Shown here: in pieces, positions 1 to 59,690 of the stretch
Layout: every line of letters begins with the position of its first letter
Position numbering within the stretch: position 1 is the stretch's first letter
NCBI GenBank assembly: GCA_030765055.1
Contig: CM060955.1
Coordinates: 161,706,217-161,770,216 of the forward strand
DNA: 64,000 bases
Direction: 5' to 3'
Origin: Mantis religiosa
Lineage: Eukaryota > Arthropoda > Insecta > Mantodea > Mantidae
The notes under the pieces: model-generated
Seen by the model: the letters and a program-made list of their open reading frames with translations, nothing else
Told to the model about the DNA's origin: nothing
Databases searched by the model: none
Program-made: the position numbers and the translations under genes

Positions 1-174
1 GTGGGGTATCTAAAAAATAGAGTGTACAGTAATAGGTCACGCACAATTGATGTTCTCAAGGAATCGATTCGAACCGAAATAAGTAACATTGGCGAGGATA
101 CTCTCCGTAAAACTTCAGAGAATATGGCGAGACGAGTACAAACATGTATAGATGCTGGTGGAGGACACTTCTAA
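1..174 (+). pseudogene. 3' end of a Tc1/mariner-superfamily transposase
   Basis: Open from the left edge for 57 codons to TAA. GYLKNRVYSNRSRTIDVLKE and a C-terminal CIDAGGGHF tail are typical of insect transposases whose third catalytic motif reads PLDFFLWGYLK; the catalytic residues lie left of the window. Downstream, around 496-520, an acagggtgttaatcaac stretch resembles the terminal inverted repeat (TIR) such elements end with. Fragments of the same transposase type recur near 53350 and 54180. Confidence 0.7.
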
Positions 175-2496
175 CATTTTCTCTGAGATGTAAATAGCGT
201 AATGTAATTGTCCAATTGTGTATTATATTCTTCCAAGGTTACACGTGTGTTCTATTATTGGTTCAAAAGTTATGGCCTATTGAAGTGGTTCAGCTTTATT
301 TGAATCGCACTGTATACCAAACACAGCTTCTTTGTGGAGTGACTATTTCTTTGTCTGTTCACATAGCGACCACCTTCTGGGAAGGTTTGACTGTCGCTTA
401 AAGCCTACTGCATTCTTATATATGAAATTTATAATGAAGTATCAACTACACAGGTGATCTTATTAGGACTATTCCATGAATGAAATATAACATGATATAC
501 AGGGTGTTAATCAACAAAATCGAAATAATTTCAGCGATTGTAGACAGGTTGAGATAGACAATGCATGGTCTGCGACTAAACATAACTCAGTTAATTGTGC
601 TAAACCTAATTGGCATCAGATGCGGATAAGTTGGTATTTAAACAAAGTGAGTAAAATTGTTGGATTAGAATGTCTTTAAAACTGCTTTCCCAGTATATAA
701 ATAACGATACTTAGTAGCTCGTTATTGACGTTCTCAAGATTTAATGCCTAAAAAAAATTTCTCAAATCTCGAACTAATCACCTGCCAATGCGACACTGAA
801 CACTGATTAACTGCCTTCTTGCATCATAGATCGTACTCTAGTAGTATTTCTACAGCTGCTCTGGTTAACGCTGAAAATTGCAGTTCTAAAGGTCATTGGT
901 TCGGTTCCTATCCTGTAGTTAATTTTTCTCCCCTTCGTATTTTTAATACGAGTAGGAAGAAATGGCATGATGCGTAACTGCCCGAATAATAGCAGCATAA
1001 AAAATTACTTGACCCACACACAACAACAACAACTACTACAACAAATTTTGGAGAGAGTGCATAAAAAACGCAGGTCCCCATTTCGAGCAGTTCCTATACA
1101 CCTGACCTAAAAAGTTGCATTTCCTTTTTATTTTATATATGTAAATTCACTCACGCTTTAAACCGCCTCCAATTTACTCGTACGCCTTGTGTAGTTGCAA
1201 CCGTATCCAGTCGCAGAATGCGCGTGATGACTGAAGTCGACGCTCTAGAAGCCCCGCGTTATGGAGATCATTTTGCAACCCGTTTTTGTTGCAAATGGGA
1301 ATGATGGAAGATGCTGATGTTTAGTTTCTCACCTTTGGTGACGATCTAGTAGAAATCTTGTAGATGTCACGGCAGCTCTGAAGCAATGAGAGCGCGGTCT
1401 CGGAGCAAAGGAATTTGATACTGCAACCGTTGGAGAATAAACAACAATTGTTCTCTTTTAAATATTGTGCGTTTTATTCCACAAAACAATCATTTCTGCA
1501 GTTTTAAATTATGTATATGCTGTCGTTTCACAAGCAATGGTTGTTGTATCGATGAAATTTATATCTCTGGCACAGGCCACTAGTGCAACACAAATGCATT
1601 CACAAATAAACGTTTTCTGCACAATCGCAGAGCGACACAAAAACATGTCTTACTATCAAGACGCAAAGCTCTATGATTATTTTGGGTTCTCTTCTCTCTA
1701 TGTTTCCATAACAACTAAATTACTTATCTTTTATTGGTCCAAGTCACCACATTACGTAATTGCATTCTTGCAGTTACGAATTAGAACAATATTATGTAAC
1801 ATTTAACTGCGTTGTATCATTCCGTAGCCTTCCCAATTTCACATTTCTATTTGTACAAATTACTTTTTCCAGACCAATTCAAAATAAATTCTTAAAATTT
1901 AAAAAAACATGAAATAACCGTCACAAAGTATTAAGCAGGATTCAGCCTTACTTATAAAGTATTTTGAAGGTCAAATTAAAATGAAAATGCATACATTTAT
2001 ACAAGAATTGAAAGCTTAGACAAAATATTTATAAAGCAGCCAAACAAAAAAAAAAAATAAATAAATAAAATAAAATAAACCAACAAAACCAAAGTAAACA
2101 AAAAACAACAAGAAAGTTAGACTCGAACACATTTACCTTTTATATGAAAGCTAACATCATAACTATTACGCCAGACGTCTCTTCACTTCCGTTTGTTGTG
2201 CGCTCAAGTGGTATCATCATTCGCAGTGGCGTATTGGCACTTTAGAAACTTATAGTCATAATTCCACATTTAGTTTCCTCTTCTCTCTCAAATTACTTGT
2301 TTAAGATATCTCCACTTGCTCTGAAAATATTTCGGTGTAGTTCATTATGATCCTGTATAAATAATTATACACTTGCATGCATTCTTTAAAATAAAGTAAT
2401 ATTTGTAGACCTTTGACATTTTATTTGCATTTATGAGGGAAGCTTTAATAGTTTCTCATCACTAAGATTATTATAAATTGTAATTCCTTCTTTCAG
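175..2496. other. Unassigned DNA left of exon 1
   Basis: No coding match recognised. An AATAAA-rich stretch near 1434-1480 followed by a Trp/Pro-poor open frame (1465-1806) has no family features and is probably chance. The stretch 1180-1440 could be an old repeat (LTR-like, AATAAA near its end), but no paired terminus was found. Confidence 0.5.
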
Positions 2497-50578
<48,082 letters not shown>

Positions 50579-51050
50579 GTAACAATTCCTATTCCTTTAT
50601 ATTAGAATGTTTGACTTTTATTAACTAACTAGCTGCATAACTTATATGCTAGTTTATTTATATCATATGCTTAGTGACAGATGCTTGATTTTGATTAATT
50701 TACACCTAGCTTAGTTATATTGTACATAAGTATTTTCATTCCTGGTTTGCAGAGTTTGTCTTTCAGATTATAAAATATTTAGCTGCTGGTAGTTATGATT
50801 CTGAAATAATTGCATAGTAGCTAGGTATCTGACTGCATTAGAAATTGTTGTGGTATGATCTTGTATTCTTACGTTATTGTTTTGTTGGTTACTGCAGTTA
50901 ACTTTTGCTGATAAAATTAGAAGCTACAAAGGGGTCCAAAAAACCCTCTACCTTAATATGTAAAAAACAGAAGCTAACAACAGTGAAGCAACAAATGCTA
51001 CATAAAATATAATTATGTGTCACAAATTTCACTTATCTTTTAACAAAATT
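50579..51050. other. Unassigned DNA after exon 12
   Basis: No further ia2 exon or repeat recognised here. Confidence 0.5.
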
Positions 51051-51321
51051 GATGAAATTTCCAGAGAATTCAAAAGACTAGTTTTACAAACTTTGTTCAT
51101 ATCTTCAGTCAATATTCCCTTCATTGTCATCGTTACTGCCGCTAGATGTTGTATTATTTTTGTACTGTAATAGCTTGATTTATAGATTAAATATATACCT
51201 AAATAAAGAAGAATTCAATAGACAATTTAAATACATTAATACTGCTTTGATTAATACATTTTTAATACATAAAAAGATTGAAAAATTTAAATATCAAAAA
51301 AACATAAATGATTTGTATGAG

Positions 51322-51600
51322 TAGAGCCAGAATGAAAAATTCAATGCCACACCCGGGATTTGTTCACAGATCTTCCGGTCTCCATGCGGTTGCTCTAAAC
51401 CACTGAGTTACTATCACCAACATGACATTAAATTCTCGAACTGACTCATATGTTTCCCAGTAGACCACTAGGGGTTCTCATATGCTATGAGACACACACT
51501 TTTTCTGGTGACTTATTATGCTGTTAGTCCCAGGCGTCATAGTTAAACCATTATATTATTCAGGTAAATTGATGGAAATAATCATTTCTTCTACACTAGC
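51322..51600 (-). mobile_element. SINE-B copy, single body unit
   Basis: Shows the unexpanded body (gaccactaggggttctcata...gacttattatgctgttag). The tRNA-like region on the minus strand is damaged in box B. Confidence 0.75.
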
Positions 51601-51626
51601 CATGTGTAGGCCAAGGTTTGAATGAA

Positions 51627-51945
51627 TAGAGCCAGACTGAAAAATTCAATGCCATAGTCGGGATTTGAACCACAGATCTCCTACTCTCCGTGCAGTTGCT
51701 CTAACCATCTGAGCTACTAAGGCCAACATGCCAATTTGACATTAAATTTTCCAACTGACTCGTATGTTTCCCTGTAGATCACTAGGGATTCTCATATGCT
51801 ATGGGACACGCACCTTTTGTGGCGACTTACTATGCTGTAAGTACTTAAGTCCCAGGCTTCATAGTTAAACCACTATGTTATTCAGGTAAATTGATGGAAA
51901 TAATCATTTCTTCTACACTAGCCGTGTGTAGGCTAAGGTTTGAAT
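51627..51945 (-). mobile_element. SINE-B copy, best preserved
   Basis: Minus strand TAGCTCAGATGGTTAGAGCA (box A) and GGTTCAAATCCC (box B). One body unit. On the minus strand the body precedes the tRNA-like region. It directly follows another copy, as a tandem SINE pair; a third fragment with a sharp inverted join is at 51947-52035. Confidence 0.8.
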
Positions 51946-52689
51946 GAGTAGAGCTAGACTGAAAAATTCAATGTCATAGCAGGGTTCAGTCTACTTATCC
52001 AAACCTTAGCCTACACACGGCTAGTGTGGAAGAAATGATTATTTCCAACATTAATGATGTTTCCACTTTTAAAAAAATAAAAGATGATTATAATCTTAAA
52101 AAATCTACTTACCATCCTTGGGTTAATAAACGTTTTCAAAGAATGTTTAAAAAATTTGGTGTAACTAAGTTCCTCAAAATACATTATAGTATTAAAAATT
52201 TGCTACATTTCTCTTAAAAAAAAAAAAAAAAAAAAATCCTGATAATAAAAACTCTGGCATTTATCAGTTTGTTTATATTGCAACGTGGTTTACATTGGAA
52301 GGACCAAACGTAATTTAGAAACCAGAACGAAAGAACGTTTTCAAAATATCAGATACAAACAGCTGTAGCAGGTCAGTTTTGATCATTTAAACATGAAATA
52401 AATCCATAATTTAAATTATTAAAACAATTAAATGATCTGATATATTTTATGGTTTGGGAAAAAATATTTTAAAAAATAGAAATTGCATAATGAACTTTGA
52501 AATACCACTAATCGATTCTGTCTTTAAATTTGTTTCATTTTCAGAGTTTGGTAATAAATAAAATTATAATGCAACATCTAGTGGCATTGATGACAATGAA
52601 GTAAATATTAAATGAAGACGCGAACAAAGTTTGTGAAACTAATGTCTTGAATTCTGGGGAAATTTCATCAATATATATATATATATATT

Positions 52690-52925
52690 GTAATTTACAT
52701 CCTTTAACTTTTTAAGTCATATCGGACAATGAATGGAATGGGTGACATGATGCGCAAATGGACCCACGGCCCATGGAGCTTTGAGTTACCCGACATTTGT
52801 CTTTAGGATAAGGGAAACCCCGGAAAAGACCTTATCCACGTAACTCACCCTGACTGAGATTTGAACTTGGGACCCTTGAACGTGAGGCAGACATGCTACC
52901 ATCTACACTATCAAGGCCAGCATTT
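52690..52925 (-). mobile_element. SINE-A copy
   Basis: Reverse orientation, from attttacatcctttaac-like body end to head ctaccatctacactatcaag; box B region decayed (gatttgaac). Confidence 0.75.
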
Positions 52926-53293
52926 TTATTTTATGTAGTACTCTCTATATTCTTAGATCTTCAATAACTTCGTAATTAATTGAAATGGGAGTCTCAAATT
53001 TGGTGAAGGTATATATTAAAAGTGGAAGGTGTACACTCCAAGATTTGCTGCTTTTAGTAAATGAGGATGATCCAGAGTGATACACTGAGTGCTATAAGCA
53101 TTTCAATAACTTGGTACATAAGGATGGAGCTCCTGTAGACAATATTGTTTGGTCTGAAGATCCACATTGCAAACCGAAAGGGGCTCTAAACTGATACAAT
53201 TGCGTGTAATGGGGGACACATGGAAAAAGCCATTAATTTATCATGGTTATGAGTTATGAGTTGTCTTGTTGTAAGCTGATTTGACATTCTTCT

Positions 53294-54745
53294 TTGAAGG
53301 AACAGTTACAGATGTTGTTTATCTACCAAAATTACTGCACTCTGACCTATGTAGGGACAAAAGATGGTGCCCTAGCTCACTACCATCGAGATTGCAGAGA
53401 GAACCTGAATGAAATTCTCCCTGGACAATGGATAGGCTGTCAACTATCCAGCACAACCCCCCCAGGGGTCTACTGCTGTAGATACGGGATTGGCGATCCC
53501 GGGGTCCTGAGCCAACTCTCTCAATTGGGTGCCTCTTAGTGGTGAGAGGGCTTATGCCAAATGCCAAACAAGTGGACTTTGAATATAAAAATTATTTGTG
53601 GTTGGTTTATTGACACTCGTCACTTACTTTTTCATATATTTATGAGAGACTAGTTTCAAAGGCCCTGGCCTCTATTTTCAATCTCTTTCCAACTGGCATC
53701 TGTTGTTGTCTGCTCTCTCTGGTGGTGGAACTATGAACTTTTTTGTCAAATTATCTACTGGCGGGATTTCAAAGTTCATTACCATCCCGCCAGTAGATAA
53801 TTTGACAAAAAAGTTCATAGTTCCACCACCAGAGAGAGCAGACAACAACAGATGCCAGTTGGAAAGAGATTGAAAATGGAGGCCAGGGCCTTTGAAACTA
53901 GTCTCTCATAAATATATGAAAAAGTAAGTGACGAGTGTCAATAAACCAACCACAAATAATTTTTATATTAATTTTGACGTCACTGTTACTAAATTCCTCC
54001 AAACACACATCAAGTGGACTTTGGTCCACATCCGTGTTTGACCCTTAAACATTCACCTCCCTGAACACAAGTTGATGGAGTGAGTGAGTGAGTGAGTGTG
54101 TGGTGTTTAAGGGCCCGTCGACAACAAGGTCATTTGGGCCCCCAAGTTGATGGATGTGGGGACAAATGGTTACCTGTGACAAGATGGTGCCCCAGCTCAC
54201 TACCATCAAGATGTCAGAGAGAACCTCGTTGAAATTCTCCTTAGACAATGGATAGGCTGTCAACTATCCAGCACAACCCCCCAGGGGCCTACTGCTGTAG
54301 GTACGGGATTGGTAATCCCGGGGTCCTCAGCCAACTCTCTCAATTGGGTGCCTCTTAGTGGTGAGAGGGCTTATGCCAAACGCCCAAACAACTTTGGTCC
54401 ACATCTATGTTTGACCCTTAAACATTCACCTCCCTGAACACAAGTTGATGGATGTGGGGACAAATGGTTATCTGTGACAAAATGGTGCCCCAGCTCACTA
54501 CCATCAAGATGTCAGAGAGAACTTTGATGAAATTCTCCTTAGACAATGGATAGGCTATCAGCTATCCTAGCACAACCCCCCAGGGGCCTACTGCTGTAGG
54601 TACGGGATTGGCGATCCCGGGGTCCTGAGCCAATTCTCTCAATTGGGTGCCTCTTAGTGGTGAGAGGGTTTATGCCAAATGCCCAAATAACTTTGGTCCA
54701 CATCTGTGTTTGACCCTTAAACATTCACCTCCCTGAACACAAGTA
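53294..54745 (+). repeat. About 300-bp tandem repeat holding a transposase fragment
   Basis: Three to four units. Each includes a piece with KDGALAHYHRDCRENLNEIL then PGQWIGC, or its decayed copies near 54180 and 54480. This resembles the second catalytic motif (QQDGAPxHYHxxVRxxL) of the same transposase type as 1-174. It is followed by the segment ccccaggggcctactgctgt...gggattggcgatcccggggt. Unit starts (actttggtcc) at 54018, 54391 and 54690. The first unit is split off by the palindrome at 53582-54010. Confidence 0.75.
53582..54010. repeat. Long palindrome inserted with 13-base target duplication
   Basis: Arms of about 180 bases (about 53600-53775 and 53785-53965) with a spacer of only about 10-20 bases. 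The target duplication caagtggactttg is at 53569-53581 and 54011-54023. Arms contain TTGAAAATG, GGCC/GGCC stem, then GAAACTAGTC (53870-53903 plus; mirror on minus). Same family as 44472-44766. Confidence 0.88.
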
Positions 54746-55472
54746 TGATGGATACCTGGCGCAGAGAAGCGCAGGGGGTGACTGGGTAACGCGAAAGTCC
54801 CAGCCCCTGGTTATCATGTAGGACTGTGTTTGTATCCGCCGATAAAGGTGGGAGGGGCCATTGCATGAGCTGATGCACTCCTGAAGGCGATTGGGTCCCT
54901 CTGTCTTTACATTGGAAGGTGAGACCCTGAGGTGAGCAAGGTCCCGATCAGGGCTCTCACCTAAGACGAGGTGACCTGCAGGAAGTGAGCACGCCATTGG
55001 AGACGTCTGCAATGGTGGAGGATTTTATAGATATAGCTACAAAAAGAAAACAATTAAGAACAGTGTAAAGGACATAATTGAGTATGTGCTTGCTACTTAG
55101 TAGTAAGACATACAGAGGAAGTAAGGAATTTCTCAACGGTGAACCCTTTTGTTATTCAAAAGGGTCCTGAAAATATTGCTTGTGTTAAAGAACTGTACTA
55201 AGTCAAGTAATGGCATGCTCCTGCTAGAAGCAATTTCAGCATCCCAGGCAGCTAAGATATAGAGAGTTAGGTTGTTGTTGTTGTTGACTAATGGCACTGG
55301 GGATTAGTTGATTTGCATCGTTTTCCCCCTAGCTTCCTAATATAAAGCCTGTAGGTTCCCACTTTTGAGACCATAAGATCCTTTATTAACAAACAAGATG
55401 CTGGTGCAGGAGTATACAGAGAGTTAGGTAGTTATCCAATAAAGATAGAATTGTATAGGATCCTGTGCGGTG

Positions 55473-55723
55473 CCCGCCTCGGTAGTGTAGATGGTAGCAT
55501 GTCTGCCTCACGTTCAAGAGGTCCTGAGTTCGAATCTTGGTCAGGGCGAGTTACCTGGATAAGGTTTTCCTGGGGTTTTCCCTTATCCTGAAAGACGAAT
55601 GTCGGGTAACTCTAAGCTCCATGGACCCCGGACTCATTTGAGTATCATTTCAACCCTTTCATTCATCGTCCGATATGACTTAATATTGGAGGACGTAAAT
55701 TACAACAACAAAAAAAAAAAAAA
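55473..55723 (+). mobile_element. SINE-A, full copy with target duplication
   Basis: Head gcccgcctcggtagtgtaga, box B gagttcgaatc, single body, (A)n tail. Target duplication TCCTGTGYGGTG at 55461-55472 and 55725-55736. This copy defines the unexpanded SINE-A structure. Confidence 0.9.
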
Positions 55724-56123
55724 TTCCTGTGTGGTGTTGTATACACTCATGTGTTGGATGGTATGTCCAACGAGGATATTCAGGAGCACCTTCAAGAACA
55801 AGCTTTAACGCCAGTATACCGTGTACAATGAAGAGAGTGAGGGAAATTGGTCCATATTCATACCCTGTTCCAGACCTTTGATCGGGTAGATCTCCCACAA
55901 AGTACAAAGGCAGTGTATGAAGCAATGAAGTCAGACCATACATACCAAACCCTCTGAGGGGCTATAAATGTCAGCACTTTGGTCACACAAGTGACTTCTG
56001 TAATGGTGTACTTACGTGTGTCAGCTGTGGAGGCATTTTACATGAAGACACATGTACATCACCTCCAGCATGTGTTAAGTGTATGGTCAACATCCATCTA
56101 GTTCACGAGAATGTCCTCGATAT

Positions 56124-58549
56124 TGTAACGGGGAGCGTTGAAACACCCTGTGAGCAGCTGGCAACGGAAGACAGGGGAGGCTCGGTTAGCCACGCCTTTC
56201 CCTCGTTTGTCTTATAGTGGTGACAGCCAGCGGTCGGAAAGAAACATAACTGTGCGTCTGTTTTTCTGTCCACCTGGTTCCAGAAATTACGTAATCTGGA
56301 ACATTCTCCTGGTCACTAGAAACCGGCGATATTCCTATATAAAGAATGTGACAGACAGACGGAGTTAGTTAGTGAGTTGAGTTGGTTTTGGTTTAGTCAG
56401 TCAGTTGTTGTGCTGTGTTGAGTTGGTCAATCAGTTGGTTAGTGAGTGTGAGCGAGAAGACAGTCGCAGTTCTTGGTGTAAGATTTAGTCAGTGACGTGC
56501 TAATGAACGAAAGGGTTGTGCAACGGAAGACTGTGCGTAACTGTGAATGTGTACCGGAGCTTACGTAACCGCGAGTACAAGGAAATTGTAACGGACGGAC
56601 TGGTGAATTGTAACTGTGTGCAGCAAGTAATTTTATGTAATTGGCAAGTGTTAAACTGTAAGTCGGTGGAAATAAAGAACATTGTTGAGTGGTGTAATTG
56701 GACTTTTTATTCCACGAACCCACAAAGGCACACTGGTGTCAAGAAGTGGGATAACACAAAGTCACACTGGTATCAGGAAGCGGGAAAACAACATCACCGA
56801 ACATTACAACAATGGAGGCAGCATTAGAAAAGATTTTAGCGGAATTGAAACAAATGAAGACGGCCAAGGACAACATCACCGGGAAGATGGAAGAAATGAA
56901 GGCCGAACTAATCTCGGAAATGAAGACGGCAAATGAAAACCTCGTTGCAAAAATAGAAGCGGCAAACAACAACCTCATCGCCAAGTTGAAACAAACGAAG
57001 ACGGCCAACGACAACATCACCGAGAAGATGGAAGAGATGAAGGCCGAGTTAACCACAGAAATGAGAGCAGCGAACGGCAGTCTGGCCACGGAAATGAAGG
57101 CGGCGAACGAGGCTCTCGCCGCAAAGTTTGAGGAACGGTTGGCCGGCGAGAGGGATGACGTCACGAACCTGGGCAAGCGGAAGGGTCAAGTAGACGACCG
57201 CCTTAATGATTTAGAGGAAAAGGCCGACAACATCGCAAAGCCCCTCGCCCGCCTGACGGAGGAAAACCGGCCTTATGTGTGGACGGAGGACGCCGAAGAC
57301 GCTTTCCAGCACCCGAAGGGGACCCTGTGCAGTGCTCCTATTTTGGGTTTCCCACAACCGGGTGGCGCCTTCATTGTGGACACCGACGCCAGCGACCATT
57401 GCATTGGAGGTGTCCTATCGCAGATCCAGGACGGCCACGAGCGCACAAGAGTGGAAGAGGAGGAGCGTGCCGCAGCAGTCCGAGTAGTTGTGGCAGTGCC
57501 TGCTGAAGGCTGGGATAGCGCAGGCCTGAGGAGGGAGCAGCTGGCGGACGCAGACTTGGGGCCACTCTTGAGGGAAGTGGACGCAGGGACGAGACCGACC
57601 TGGGAGGACATCGCACCGAGGAGCGCCACCTACAAGTCGCACTGGGCCCAATGGGACTCGTTGAAGACCGGAGTGGGCGTGCTGTTCCGGGTATGGGAGT
57701 CACCCGATGGGAAGGCGCAGAGAGGACAGTTGGTACTTCCCCGGAGTAAGGTCCCGGAAATCTTGGAGGAAGTGCACGCCGGTACTTCAGGAGGACACCT
57801 GGGAGCGAACCGAATGATTCACAAACTACGGCAGCGCTACTTCTGGCTGAGACTCCGAGCAGATGCTGGTGGTACACCTGGACCGCCTCGCACGCTACGA
57901 TGGGGCTGTTCGAGGGCGAACAGCTTTGAGAAGGGAGCAGTGTAACGGGGAGCGTTGAAACACCCTGTGAGCAGCTGGCAACGGAAGACAGGGGAGGCTC
58001 GGTTAGCCACGCCTTTCCCTCGTTTGTCTTATAGTGGTGACAGCCAGCGGTCGGAAAGAAACATAACTGTGCGTCTGTTTTTCTGTCCACCTGGTTCCAG
58101 AAATTACGTAATCTGGAACATTCTCCTGGTCACTAGAAACCGGCGATATTCCTATATAAAGAATGTGACAGACAGACGGAGTTAGTTAGTGAGTTGAGTT
58201 GGTTTTGGTTTAGTCAGTCAGTTGTTGTGCTGTGTTGAGTTGGTCAATCAGTTGGTTAGTGAGTGTGAGCGAGAAGACAGTCGCAGTTCTTGGTGTAAGA
58301 TTTAGTCAGTGACGTGCTAATGAACGAAAGGGTTGTGCAACGGAAGACTGTGCGTAACTGTGAATGTGTACCGGAGCTTACGTAACCGCGAGTACAAGGA
58401 AATTGTAACGGACGGACTGGTGAATTGTAACTGTGTGCAGCAAGTAATTTTATGTAATTGGCAAGTGTTAAACTGTAAGTCGGTGGAAATAAAGAACATT
58501 GTTGAGTGGTGTAATTGGACTTTTTATTCCACGAACCCACAAAGTCACA
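56124..58549 (+). mobile_element. Young, internally deleted Ty3/gypsy element
   Basis: Two 609-bp LTRs (56124-56732 and 57941-58549) that read the same apart from about one base near the end (aaaggcaca against aaagtcaca). Target duplication ATAT (56120-56123, 58550-58553). A primer-binding-like tggtgtcaagaagtggg follows the 5' LTR, and a purine tract gagaagggagcag precedes the 3' LTR. Only about 1.2 kb of internal sequence remains. It is inserted in ORF1 of the Jockey-like LINE. Confidence 0.92.
56812..57945 (+). CDS. Chimeric gypsy ORF: coiled coil - RNase H piece - integrase zinc domain
   Basis: 377 codons, open to a TAA that is part of the 3' LTR (TGTAA). Residues about 1-145: Glu/Lys/Ala-rich repeats (KMEEMKAEL, EMKTANENL), strong coiled-coil look, as in gag N-termini of some insect gypsy elements. 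About 155-205: WTEDAEDAFQHPKGTLCSAP then VDTDASDHCIGGVLSQ, the RT-RNase H junction with its first catalytic Asp. About 305-360: PRSKVPEILEEVHAGTSGGH and LRQRYFWLR, the His half of the integrase HHCC domain. RT core, protease and integrase core are absent. Deletion joints keep the frame. Function, if any, unknown. Confidence 0.85.
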   Translation: MEAALEKILAELKQMKTAKDNITGKMEEMKAELISEMKTANENLVAKIEAANNNLIAKLKQTKTANDNITEKMEEMKAELTTEMRAANGSLATEMKAANEALAAKFEERLAGERDDVTNLGKRKGQVDDRLNDLEEKADNIAKPLARLTEENRPYVWTEDAEDAFQHPKGTLCSAPILGFPQPGGAFIVDTDASDHCIGGVLSQIQDGHERTRVEEEERAAAVRVVVAVPAEGWDSAGLRREQLADADLGPLLREVDAGTRPTWEDIAPRSATYKSHWAQWDSLKTGVGVLFRVWESPDGKAQRGQLVLPRSKVPEILEEVHAGTSGGHLGANRMIHKLRQRYFWLRLRADAGGTPGPPRTLRWGCSRANSFEKGAV

Positions 58550-59384
58550 ATATATAGAGGAGCACACAATTCAAGAAAAGGTATCATTCTATCATTTTAG
58601 GAAACCCGGAAACTTCTTCTTATCCACAAGTCCTTAGTTACAGGCTTCTGATCCTACGGCTTCTAATCACAAAAAAATGGGGGGGAGGGGGAACAGAAAC
58701 ACAAACTTGCGATGTGAATGGGGCTTCTATTTCAGAGAAAGTTCTCGTTTCTGGATCACCACTCAACACGTACACCTTCAAATAGGCCAGCAAAGTCTAC
58801 TACCCATAAGAACACCTCAGTCAGCTCACTTGACAAACCATCGACGTCCAGCAATAAGACCAGCCTGCCTGTTATATATCAAGCACCAGCAAAAACTGTT
58901 AAGACCCAACATGAAGGAAGTAACCATGAAGTCTGTTCCCATTAAGTACAAGGGAAAAAGTAGTCCAAGAGTATCTCCTCATAAATCCTCTTTTTGGAGA
59001 GAACTGGGATCAACAACTTTCATCTCCGTTGATATCTATGTTCAATCATTTCGAGGCTCTGGAACCAAAGTTGTCTATCAGGAAAGGAATCTCTTCCATA
59101 GAGGACATGGAGCAGGAAGGTCCTGATCATGGTGCCAGAGTGGCAGCGAAGAAAAGGTAGGATAAACCTGCCAAAAAGTGTTGGCCCAACACCACAGAAA
59201 AAGAGCAATTCGATCCGACCAATACTAAAATCTACGTAACGTAGATATAAGTTGGATATAATGGGTCTTGTCCCATTATTGTTACCATGCCTATCCTACA
59301 ATGGACGTACAAGGTTTAAGAGCACATCGAGTGGAGCTTGAACTTTTGCTTAACAAGCATGATCCCTTGGTCGTATGCATACTG

Positions 59385-59690
59385 TAGGCCTATGACAAGA
59401 AGGCTAGAGGGTTTAGAAGGACAGAGGAGCTTGAACTGTTTATCTGCTCCAGTAGCGGATCTATTTATTAGGAAATTAGTGAGTGAGAGTGCATATGAGT
59501 CACCCATGCTGCCAGATCTAATGTTTGTTGCAGCGATAGGTATTATGTATAGGTGAGCTATGTGACAACACTTGTGTGTTTTAAATGAACCTTCCATCCT
59601 TGTCATTCTTGGAAGACATGCATACACCCCGAGGAGACAGCAAAAGTGATTACGTTGCACATTCCTCTAGCTTGCCTTCTTGTCACGGTG
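59385..59690 (-). mobile_element. Single copy of the 178-bp-array element inside the LINE
   Basis: Reverse complement of the unit at 35874-37466 plus its left flank (tgttgtcaca...ctcacc). It interrupts the endonuclease coding region of the LINE between LLNKHDPLVVCI and the later FCICNIYLPP segment, so it is a mobile repeat. Confidence 0.75.

Larger units (their letters stand above)
51055..52670 (+). mobile_element. Penelope-like element with inverted ends, split by SINE-B
   Basis: Left end (51055-51160) and right end (52560-52670) are inverted copies of each other (gatgaaatttcc...caaactttgttc...ttcattgtcat against their complements). Between them: RT tail RLNIYLNKEEFNRQFKYINT (about 51185-51320), then two to three SINE-B copies (51322-52035), then further coding remnants (52026-52217), an (A)22 tract and a decayed GIY-YIG region (YIATWFTLEGPNVI type, 52270-52400). 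Confidence 0.75.

Noticed and set aside
1200..1500. Possible solo LTR (AATAAA followed by gttttattccaca)
   Set aside because: No matching TG start or target duplication could be found.
1465..1806. 113-codon open frame
   Set aside because: No domain, no family resemblance, no splice support; consistent with chance in AT-rich DNA.
56138..56368. 76-codon open frame found in both LTRs (also 57955-58185)
   Set aside because: It is duplicated only because the LTRs are identical; there is no protein motif.
57371..58090. 239-codon minus-strand open frame over the gypsy element
   Set aside because: Antisense shadow of the GC-rich chimeric gypsy ORF and LTR; no domain.
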